From Yponomeuta sedellus (Eukaryota > Arthropoda > Insecta > Lepidoptera > Yponomeutidae), in NCBI GenBank assembly GCA_934045075.1, contig OW203726.1:4721535-4785534 (forward strand): a DNA stretch of 64,000 nucleotides, given 5' to 3'. Below, in pieces: positions 1-11,244 of this stretch. The first letter of the stretch is position 1. The number at the start of each line of letters is the position of its first letter. The notes under the pieces were generated by a model. It did no database searches and had not been told where the DNA came from. It saw only the letters and a list, made by a program, of their open reading frames with translations. The translations under genes and the position numbers were made by a program.

Positions 1-340
1 TGGTGGTTCGTACGTCGCTTTCATCGCGCGCGACCACGTCACCGGCTTCGGGAACCTGCGGTATGCCCGGTTTGAGGGAGGATAGGGACAGGCAAAGGCT
101 GGTGGTTCGTACGCCGCTTTCGTCGCGAGGGGCCACGTCACCGGCTTCGGGAACCTGCGGTATGGCCGGGGGACGGGGGGGAGCAATGGTGGATAAGGTT
201 AGGATAATGAGAGCGGGCTGAAATGAAAGCGTCACGGCGTAGGAATCACCGGCCAGGCAAAGGCTGGCGGTTCGTACGCCGCTTTTGTCGCCCGTGGCCA
301 CTTTATCGGCTTCGGGAACCTGCGGTGTGGCGGTTGAGCG
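1..340. repeat. GC-rich imperfect tandem repeat (3 copies)
   Basis: Three imperfect copies of a GC-rich block begin near 1, 100 and 265. Each contains the landmarks GGTTCGTACG, a CGCTTT..TCG stretch, a CACGTCACCGGCTTCGG-like stretch and GGGAACCTGCGGT. The spacing is uneven (about 99 then 165 bp), so this is a decayed minisatellite-like array rather than a regular satellite. It is cut by the window edge. It lies in what should be the flamingo intron upstream of the exon at 755. Short ORFs inside it have no recognisable product. Confidence 0.6.
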
Positions 341-754
341 AAAGGGGTAGAGACGGAGAGGATAATGAGAGCTGGCTGAAATGACAGCGGCACAGCGTGA
401 AGATTGTTAAATCGAGAGAAAGAGTGGTGACATGAAGGCGTATACAACAGAGAGAGAAGGTTACAAATAAAGGAAGAGAAAGAGTTTCCTTAACCTCTAT
501 AATTTTGTGCAATATGGAACGTGCCACTGAGTAGAATGAATAGTTAATGATATTCAATGGTTTATAACGAAATACTCACGAACGCAAGGTAACGCTTAAA
601 AAACCTCCACGTGTAAAAAACATCCAAGTTGGAGATTCAGTCCCATGTGCCTAGGAAACCGTGCCGACGCTCTTACCAATATATTTTTTTCCCGCTTACA
701 CTGTGAGTTGCCTTATTACCAAGAAACATCCTTGCTTATTCCGCACTCCCACAG

Positions 755-949
755 AATGCTCCTGGCCGTCAGCATCATCTGCCTGCCCCTCCTCTGCCTC
801 TCGTGGGCCAGCGCGCTACTTTTGGGCTCGGAGGCGGGCGGCCGGCGGGACCTCCTCAGTACGGCCCTGGCCGCCTCCGTCGCGCTTTACGCGCTGGTCA
901 GCGCCGTTGGTCACGCGCTGAACAGGCGGGTCAGGGAGAATCTGAACAG
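755..949 (+). CDS. stan: flamingo exon: transmembrane helices 6-7
   Basis: The acceptor is CCCACAG before 755 and the donor is CAG/GTATGT at 950. The frame enters with two bases from the previous exon and leaves with two. It encodes a hydrophobic helix (LLAVSIICLPLLCLSWA), a short charged loop (GSEAGGRRD), a second helix rich in Ala, Val and Leu, and then the basic segment NRRVRENLNR. Basic residues just after helix 7 are typical of the membrane-proximal tail of adhesion GPCRs. Confidence 0.7.
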
Positions 950-3900
950 GTATGTTTACTATTGAATAACGTCGAATGTACCATATAATGGCAAGAGCCA
1001 CTATGTGAAAACGAGGGAAAGCGTACTTAGTTATGGTTGCATGCCTCTGTGCCGAGCACATGTAAACTCTGCGCGCGCACTACAAAACTACAACATTCCT
1101 GCATCGCGCAATCAATGTGTTTCACGTGACATAATAGGTACAGTGCTACACTAGAAATAAGTCTCGTGGATGTACCTGCGCAGACGACCAAATTTTGCAT
1201 GTGCGGCAAGTTGATCGACAAATCAGATAGTTTCATTTTATGACAGGCCGCGCGCCTTTGATGCTATTGGTTGATTCAACGTCTTCGATGCAGGTGACTA
1301 TTAGTTTGACAATATTAGCGTGAGCGGAATAGGTAGCGCTACTGCGGCAATCAATTCTGCACCTTAACCGTAATGGTTAAAGATCATGTTGAATGTACAT
1401 ACCTTCGGGTACTTTCGTTACACTTCTTCCTAGTCTGCGCGAACATAGATTCCCGAAGGGACTTTTATGATGTTTAGAAGTGTACCATAAATATAACGTC
1501 CCACTAACAACAGTTGGATCGGCCGTCCCCAGGTATCGATCTGCCTGGCGGAAAATTTCCCTTTATATTGGAAGAGCACGATCACCCGCTCTTCCCTAAT
1601 TCCTATTTCTATATTAACAACTTCCCTATCCAAGAGTCGTATATGACTCAGAGGTGTGTATTGGAACAAGTTGCTGATGCACACTTGACTCATTTTCATT
1701 ACATCTTCGGACATACAATTATCTAACTGTGGACGTGGGGAATTGGAATTTAATTATATCTTAGACAGGGAAGTTGTTAAAATTCATTTAAATATGCCTC
1801 ATTTTGTAACAGGACCATCCTGAGATGTCTCGGGAAGAAAGTCCCGTTGGCCGATACGTCGGTGATCGTGAGCAGCAGTGCCCACAACCTAGCTGGGGTC
1901 AACAGGTAACTTTAAGTTAATTCAGTGACAATATATTTTAAACTTTCGCGACTTGTACACATAGTTAGAATATTTTCGGGGCTTAATCGCGTAGTAATTT
2001 ATTGCTATTTTACCTCGACGTTTCGACGACGTTACAGTCATCGTGGTCACGAGAAGACTGACAGTGACAATGTCCTAGTTGCTTACCTAACGCTATTATA
2101 TTTCGTACTATGGAAATTAATCTTCATGGATATAATAAAAACAGTTAACTACTACTTTCTAATATGCGCCTAACTTAAAAAAAGTAATTGGTACATTCCG
2201 AAAACGAGCCCTGGACCTGTTAAATGTAAAGCGATAACAATTTGTATTATATATTTATTTGGTCATCCGGGACCACGGCACCTGAAAAAGTGCCGAAACG
2301 TTGGGAAATTGTAAAAAATGTAATAAACGAGCATAAATCCGTATTAACACAGTTTTAATTATGTATACTGCTCGTGTTAACCTTAGAAAATACTATCTAA
2401 TCCGTCTTTGTACAATCAGGTCATCGCTGGCGTACCACAGTAGCACAGAAGGCGCTCGCCAGATGCGGAACATCGGGATATCGGCCTCCAGCACTACTTC
2501 CAGGTCAACCACGAAGACCAGCTCCAGTCCTTACAGGTAATGAAGCAGTATGTGCATGTGAAAAGATTTCGGTACAATCACGATGTAGACAGATTACCAG
2601 AGATAGTAATTAGTGCCTGTTCAGGCCCAAGTGCCTGTGATGACGTTAAGCGCAAGAAGTTGCTGCTCCGCGATGTTGCTACATTATTAAACGCATATCT
2701 TGCATTGTATTAGTTATATAGGTCTACCTGCAAAACTACTTTTCGATTGACCGCCTCCGAAGGCGCTTTACGTTTGTTAATTTAGTCTGAATTAAAGTCT
2801 TGTATCTATATTTATTGGGTTTCAATAACTCCATTATGTCGTGCTAAGACATAAATTGGTGGCCCATGAGGGGAACAACAAAATCTACGCAATTACGAAG
2901 AAATCACAAAATCGAGGCACGCGGTACGTCGTGCCATTTTGCGTCGCAATTCAAGTCGGACATTGACGATCTGAATCCGGACCAATCTTCGAAGAACATC
3001 GACCTTCCACGTCGCCAGAGAGTAACCAAGGCCTCACGTCGTGATTACGAAGACCGTCACATACCACGTAGCCAGGGAGCAACAAAAGCTTCCCGTCGTG
3101 GACTTCGAAGACCACCCACTTCCACGTAGCCAGGGAGCAGCTAAAGCTTCACATCGTGTGGTGTCGTCCAACTAAAGCTAAGTGTCCTGTTCCGTCCTAT
3201 CCAAATTCCAAAGTCCAAAATAGCGCCGCCCGCCAAACAAGGTTTCGTCACATCGTCAAGTCATTCATGTACTACCAAAATAGTACCTATTTTACAAGCA
3301 CTAAAGATTTTAAACTATTCTAGGCGTGCACGTCAGCCTATTCATTCATGTACTAACGAAATAGTACCTAAATACTTCATAGAATCTCTAAAGATTCTTC
3401 AATAGTCATCCCATATAATAGTAACGTCGTACAACCTAAATTGTACCTAAATCTAAAACGGTAATCCCTAAAAACCATAAATAACTCTAAATAATCTAAT
3501 ATACAAAACTACATTCACGACTCACATACCTACCCGTCAGATTAATTAATTCAATACAATAAAGCAAGACTAACTTAGATTGCTACATAACCAAATATCT
3601 TTCTTTATTTTCACGCTTACTTTCCTTGGGTGATCCTAAAGAGGTAGACAGGGGCACACATTGTCCTGCATAAATAGTGTCCTCCTCAGATAGGCAATCG
3701 AACTGTTTACTCGTATATTTCAACGCGAGTTTTGCCGACTATTTTCAGGGTCATTGGACCGCGCTGCTATCCATCTAATCTTTCTGCATTACCTACATCT
3801 GCGTGTGGCTGGGCAGGTGCGACCGGCTTCCCATCGGCAAGTGGCACCAAGTTCGAGGAGCGTGAGATATTAATTTTATAACTACACTAAAGTACATTCA

Positions 3901-6900
3901 CTAAATTCAAGTAAATTGCAAAAAATTAATCGAAGTTACAATGTCTCAACCTCCACCCAATCCCAGTACAAGTTATCAACCAGCTATGGATCAAAATGAA
4001 TTAAAAAAATTGCGAGAACTGACTACAAAACGCAGCTCAATTAAAGGTCAAATTACAAAATTTAAAAACTACCTTAACATCCTTAATAAAAAATCCTGCT
4101 TGTCATCAGCTGAATTAGCTGAGCTATCATTAAAACTTGGCAAGTTTGAGGCTTTGTCTCTTCGATTTGATGAGCTGCAGGATGGGATTGAGGTCATTAA
4201 TTCTGCAAATTTATCTTCGGAAATTGACGAGCGGGAGAACATTGAGCATGACTTCATTACACACATAGTTATTGCAAAAGGTATAATAGAAAATCAAAAC
4301 AAGATTGATAATGCGGAAAGACGTGTGTCAATGAGTCCTGATGCTGCTCAGTGCCATCTCGATCATCAAGATCTAGGTATCAAGTTGCCTCAGATACAAA
4401 TTTCTAAATTTGATGGAGCCTACTTCCGCTGGTTGGAGTTTCGTGACACCTTTGAAGGGTTAATTCACAAAAATACAAAACTAACAGAAATTCATAAGTT
4501 TCACTATTTAATATCATACTTAGAAGGAGATGCAGCTAGAATTATATCCAATCTCGAAGTGTCATCGGCAAATTATCCAGAAGCCTGGAAGTTGCTGTGT
4601 GACAGATATAATAATAAGCGGTTGCTTATTAATCATCATCTCACTTCATTGTTCAATATTCAACAATTTGCCCGTGAATCCGAGAGATCATTGCGCTTTT
4701 TGGTTGATCACGTAACAAAAAACCTGCGTGCCTTAGCCAGCTTAGGTCAGCCAACGGACAAATGGGACATGTTGATTATTTTCATGCTGTCTTCAAAGTT
4801 AGATAGCCGCACATTGACAAAGTGGGAGGAGTTTCGTAACTCACTTGATGATGTTCCAACCCTTGACCAGTTCAATAAATTTTTAATTGATCGCGCTGAC
4901 GTTCTCGAATCTCTAAATCGAAATAAATATGATAATAACATTTCTAAAAATCAAACATTTTCGTCACGCAACCCACCAGCGCAAAATTACAATAACAATT
5001 ATAGCAAACAAGAAAGATTTAATCACACAAAATCATTTGCTGCCACAAACCAAGCCAAACCCATGGTATATTCATGCGTCATTTGTAACGAAGGCCATAA
5101 AATATATGACTGCCCTGTATTCAAGGCCAAGAGTCTCAAGGAGCGTCATGTCGATGTAACTAAATACAAGTTGTGTACAAATTGTCTCCGACAAGGTCAC
5201 CCCGTGAGCGATTGTCGCATGGGTCCTTGCCGCGAGTGTAATAAGCGACATAATAGCTTGCTACATAACCCAGCGTCAGCGGTCACCGCTAATGTCACGA
5301 CAGGCGAGACAGATTACGAAACGGGTGCATTCTTTTCAAAACAAGATTGCAATCAAACGCTTTTATCCACAGCTTTGATTGAAGTGTGCAATCCGCTTAC
5401 AAACAAGGCTATAACGGTGCGCGCACTATTGGATTGTGGCAGCCAATCTTCATTTATTACAAAACAGTTAAAGGAGAAATTATCTCTCAAGTCAATTCCA
5501 ATTGACACTCTAAAGGTCATTGGAATAGGTAACAATTGTTCCAATAAAATTGACGAAAGTTGCACGGTCCAAATTAAATCAATAAATAAAGAATTTAAAG
5601 TCACTCTGTCATGCTTTGTGCTAAAGGAGCTCACGAGTCAACTTCCTAAAGCCCCAATAGATATAAGTAAAATAAAATTACCTAAAAATATTAAACTGGC
5701 GGATCCACATTTCAATCAACCAGGTTCAATTGATGTCCTGATCGGCGCTGATATTTTCTGGGACATTCTCGGGAACGAGCAGCGTTCTCTAGGTGATAAT
5801 AATCCAAAATTGAGAAGTTCCAAGTGGGGTTGGTTGATATCCGGTACCATATTTTCGAAAAATACACAAAAATACATTCATTGCAATCATGCACTTACTA
5901 CAAATAATTCACAAAAAAATCTAGAAGAAATGCTAACAAAATTCTGGGACATAGAAAGCATTCCCCAAAAACCCAAATTCACAGAAAATGAAGGAAAATG
6001 TGAAAAACATTTTCTTGCTAACACACATCGGTTAGACACCGGTAGATTTTGCGTAAAACTACCCTTAATTGACACTCCTGATTGTCTAGGAGATACTTTT
6101 TATGTTGCAAAAAAAAGACTTCTCAATTTGGAGAAGCGATTCAAAAAGAATCCTAAATTAAATATTGAATATTCGAAATTTCTAAAAGAGTACGCTGACT
6201 TAGGTCACTTATCCGAGCCGAATGCGATCGGATCAGGTGATCCATCGTACTATTTTTGTCATCATGCTGTTATAAAAGAAAGTAGTGAGTCCACAAAGCT
6301 TCGGGTAGTCTTTGATGGCTCTGCTCCTTCCTCATCTGGTTATTCCTTAAATGACATTTTCATGGTGGGTCCAAATGTACAGGACTCTCTTTTCGCCATT
6401 TTGGTCAGAGCGCGACACTATAAATTCCTTTTAACTGGTGATATAGAAAAAATGTACCGGCAGGTACAAGTGGACGAAAGTGACCGGAATTTACAGCTCA
6501 TACTTTGGCGGGAAGATGAGTCCAAACCCATTAAAACTTTAACGTTGAATACTCTCACTTACGGCACAGCAAGTGCGAGCTATTTGAGCACACGTTGCCT
6601 CTGGCAGCTGGGGGAGGACCAGCAGGATGAATTAATAAAAAATGTAATACAACATGATTTCTATGTTGATGACCTCATTACGGGGTGCGATGATGAAGAA
6701 CAATTGCGATACATACAAAAGTCAATATCAAAGGCTCTCTTGTCAGGTTGCTTTAATTTACGAAAATACAAAAGTAATTTATCTACTTTGCTTCAAAATT
6801 GTGACATAAATGGTCAAGAAACTTTAACTATTAGTGAGTCATCAAGCACGCTCGGACTCGGCTGGAATCCATCTAAAGATTGTTTACACTTTCCATTAAA

Positions 6901-9900
6901 GGACTTTTCGAAAAACACTGATAAAATTACTAAAAGATTTATACTGTCAAATTCATTCAAAATATTTGACCCGTTAGGGCTAATAAGTCCATATATAATT
7001 CAACCTAAAATGATTTTACAAAGGCTGTGGCAGCAAAAAATTGATTGGGATCAAACCGTGCCACAGGATATCAATGATGATTGGGAGAAGTTTTGTAGTG
7101 GCTTACCAGCACTCGAAAGTCTAGAAGTGCCTAGAATTGTGCTTGGCAAATCACCTGAGCAAATAGAAATGCATTCCTTCAGTGATGCGTCCCAGTCGGC
7201 GTATGGCGCTTGCATTTACATGCGGACCATCGATTGTAATGGTGACGTCACTGTCAAATTACTATGTTCCAAATCAAAGGTAACGCCAATAAGGCCAATG
7301 ACAATGCCACGGCTAGAACTGTGCGCCGCCCTTCTTGCGGCTAGACTGTCTAACTCGGTGCTTGAGTCACTTAGATTCAAACCGGCGCGCATTGTTCATT
7401 GGTGCGACTCGAGTATTGTCCTTAGTTGGATAAATAGCGACCTCAGTAAACTAAAATCCTTTGCTGCCAATAGAGTTTTTGAAATTAAGGAAACTACTCA
7501 GCCATCAGCTTGGCGTTATGTGCCAACAGCTAGTAATCCGGCTGATCTCATATCTAGGGGTGTTAATGCCAATCAATTAATTTCAATGAATTTATGGTGG
7601 TCTGGACCGAGTTTCTTAATTGCTGAGGAATCTGAGTGGCCTGTTTTACAACTGAGCTCGAGTGAAAACTTACCAGAAATTAAATCAAATATTGCTGTTC
7701 CAAGTGAACCAAAAATCAAATTTCAAAATTACTCAAAACTTTACACTCTGCAAAGAGTATTTGCTTACGTCAGAAGATTTATTTATAATTTAAAAAATCC
7801 AAAAACTAAAACTTCTGGTCGTTTATCTTTAACTGAATTAAATGATTCCTTTAATTTACTTTGTGCTATTGCGCAAGAGCAATCGTTTCCGTTAGAATAT
7901 AATTTGTTGCTAAACGGCAAATCATTAAGTTCTAAGGCTAAAATTTTATCCTTATCCCCATTTGTCGATGAAAATGGGGTCATGAGAGTCGGCGGACGAC
8001 TAGATGCTTCGAGTTACTCATATGAAAAAAGGCATCCTATTCTTCTCCACTCATCACATTACTTAAGTTAGCTGGTTTTTGAAAGAGAACATTTACGTAG
8101 CTTGCACGCCGGCCCACAGTTGCTATTGGCCAGGGTGCGAGAGACTGTTTGGCCAGTCAACGGTAGGCATCTTGCTAGACGAACCGTTAATAATTGCGTT
8201 CAGTGTAGACGCCTTAGAGGCAAAACACTTTGTCCTAAAATGGGTGACCTCCCACCTCAGCGAATAATTCCTGATTTGCCCTTTTTGTCCGTTGGCTTGG
8301 ACTTTGCCGGTCCTTTTTACATAGTAAATCGTAAGGGGCGCGGCTGTAGATTAGTAAAATGTTATTTATGTTTATTTGTATGCCTACGTTATAAGTGCGT
8401 ACATCTTGAAGGCGTCACTGATCTAACTAAAGATGCTTTTATAATGACACTTCGACGATTCATTGGCCGCAGAGGAAAACCAGTGGAAGTGTTCTGCGAT
8501 AATGGGCGAAATTTTGTAGCTGCGGCAAAGGAAATCGCGAGTTTTTTAAAATTGAATTCTGGCCCTCTCTCTGATTTTGCGGATCAGGAAGGGATTAAAT
8601 TTATATTTACACCGACTTACGCTCCTCACTTCGGTGGCATATGGGAGGCCGGGGTCAAATCCGCTAAATATCATTTGAAGCGCGTAATAGGGAATAGCCA
8701 TCTAACCTTTGAAGAAATTTCAACCTTGTTTGTCCAAGTGGAGGCTATCTTAAACAGCCGCCCCTTGTGTCCTCTGTCTTCTTCCCCCAACGACCTATTA
8801 CCTCTTTCCCCTGGGCACTTTCTCGTTGGACGACCACTGACCGCACTGCCGTCGCGGGACCTTCAAAACTGCAATGAGAATCACCTCCGACGTTACGCCC
8901 GCATAGAAAAAATGCTACAGCATTTCTGGCAAAGATGGCAGAAGGAATACGTTGCTGAGCTTCAACAAAGAACAAAATGGAAATCGAACCATGCTAGCTT
9001 GAGTGTAGGCGACCTCGTGCTACTTCAAGAGGATCATGTATCTCCGCTATGCTGGCGTCTAGGAAGAATAGAACGACTGTTTCCAGGACGAGATGGCGTT
9101 GCTAGAGTCGCTGATGTTAACACAACCAGAGGATGCGTGCGAAGACCTCTCGTACGATTTTGCCCGTTACCAACGGCTCAAGATTTGGAGAGTTGAAAGA
9201 CGCCTTTCAACTGGGCGGGAAGATGTTCAGGCCCAAGTGCCTGTGATGACGTTAAGCGCAAGAAGTTGCTGCTCCGCGATGTTGCTACATTATTAAACGC
9301 ATATCTTGCATTGTATTAGTTATATAGGTCTACCTGCAAAACTACTTTTCGATTGACCGCCTCCGAAGGCGCTTTACGTTTGTTAATTTAGTCTGAATTA
9401 AAGTCTTGTATCTATATTTATTGGGTTTCAATAACTCCATTATGTCGTGCTAAGACAGTGCCCTTATTGAATTCTTCTAACAACCAGACTCGCTTTGTGC
9501 TTCTCAAGGCTCGTTAAGCCGTTGGCAGGTAATGGCAGCCGTTAAGCCATGTTAGAGGCCTTAAAGGCGGCTTGATAGCTTCTGACAGTAAGGCGCACCA
9601 TTGTCTTACAATCCTCCACCAGGAATTTTATTCCTGTCCTCCGTAGCAGGAATGGCAGGAATGTTGTATGAAATTAATTGAATTGAATTGAATAGACTCA
9701 CATTCCTGCCCTGCTAACGTTCTTCTTTTTATAGCAGCAAACATAAAAAAATACAAAACGTTATTTGTACAGTACTACGAACCTAGCCACTGTGAACATA
9801 AGAGCTATTATTTCCAGTCGCAGCGACGGCCAACTGCGCCACACGAGCACTTCGACCTCCAATTACAACACCAGTGCTAGCGACATGCCGGCTTACCTCA

Positions 9901-11198
9901 GAGGATTCGACTCCTCTCTCCATACTAGGAGAGAAGGTAAGAAGAAGATTGACTTATTTGTTTCTCGTTCAAACACAACAGTTAGACAAATATTGTATAA
10001 ATATAAATATTGAGAAATTAAAAACCTATTTAGAGGCTAAAAATTTCACCCATGCCGGGATTCGAACCCGCAACCTCTGGCTATCTGTGCGTGCTATCTG
10101 GCACGGATAGCCAGAGGTTGCGGGTTCGAATCCCGGCATGGGTGAAATTTTTAGCCTCTAAATAGGTTTTTAATTTCTCAATATTTATATTTATACAATA
10201 TTTGTCTAACTGTTGTGTTGTCCTAACCTAACCTAACCTAACCCGTGCTAAGGAACAAATTTAAAAATTTGTTCCTTAGCACGGGTTAGTGCATTAAAAA
10301 TAAAAATAGTATCATATTGAGAATTGTTATTTTCTCGATTTAGACTGGCAAAAGTTTAAAATCTAAAAATTACTTTGCTAAATTCCGCCAAAAATTCCAC
10401 AAGCACCATGCGGTTAGTAAGTGCGGCCCTAAAAAATGCGCATGTTTTCGTCTCGATGTCCAGTTGACAAGGAAAGCCAGGTTGCACTAATACCTACTCT
10501 GTTTTTCCAAAGACGAAGGCCGCCGCCGGCGCAAGTCTCGGCAGGCCGAAGCCGAAGCCGAGACCGGGCCGGGCGCCGAGGCCGGCGAGGCCACGGACAG
10601 CGATACAGACGGCAGCGGCGCGCGCAGCCTGGAGCTGGCCTCCAGCCACTCCTCTGATGATGAGGAGACCAGCACCAGGCGGTCTAGCCGCCCCTCTTCT
10701 AACGCTACCAGTGAGTCATTGGTTCTTTTAATAATTACTAATTTTGTTGTTTGTTGAGCGGTGATAGTCCAGAGGGTAGAACAATGCGCTCGGATGCGAT
10801 TCCCGGTGTGGGCATGTACGAATGACTTTGTTTTCTAAGTTATGTACATTTGTGTTGTTGTAGTAGCAATACCATAACCTTGAAGGGAAACATCGTGAGA
10901 AAACCTGAGAGTAGGAGGTGTTTAAATACCTCAGCGCTTGAAATTTCCTATTCGCTGTGGGCACGCGTGGTAATTAATAATAATAATAATAAAAGTTTAT
11001 TTCAGACTATGCGTCCATACAGGCAGGGGCGGTACAAAAAAATTTAATTAAGAAGAAAAGTTTTTAGAACTACTTATATAACTTACTTATACTTATGTAA
11101 GCAGGGTCAAAGGGTGCACTAGTACTAAGATTACAAGACACTTTTAGCCAACACTTGTAAGTATCCGTCAAAAAGAGCCTGTCAGATTAATTAAGCCC

Positions 11199-11244
<46 letters not shown>

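Larger units (their letters stand above)
2618..9457 (+). mobile_element. BEL/Pao LTR retrotransposon, near full length
   Basis: A 6840-bp element bounded by 234-bp direct LTRs (2618-2851 and 9224-9457) that start TGTTCAGG and end AAGACA. It is flanked by a 5-bp target duplication GTGCC at 2613-2617 and 9458-9462. Inside are a 1.1-kb leader, one long frame coding gag, protease, reverse transcriptase and RNase H (3941-8071), and the integrase in the same frame (8072-9196). A purine tract lies just before the 3' LTR. The LTRs look identical by eye, so the insertion is recent. It lies sense-oriented in a flamingo intron that would be only about 430 bp without it. One in-frame TAG (8069-8071) is the only obvious break. 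Confidence 0.95.

Noticed and set aside
8102..9196. Integrase as a separate gene with its own start
   Set aside because: The proposed first codon is TTG and the frame simply continues the upstream polyprotein frame after one TAG.
10513..10536. Alternative acceptor at 10518 for the flamingo exon
   Set aside because: It would also keep phase 1 but lacks a direct pyrimidine tract; the first AG after TTTTTCC at 10511-10512 is preferred. The two choices differ by two codons only.
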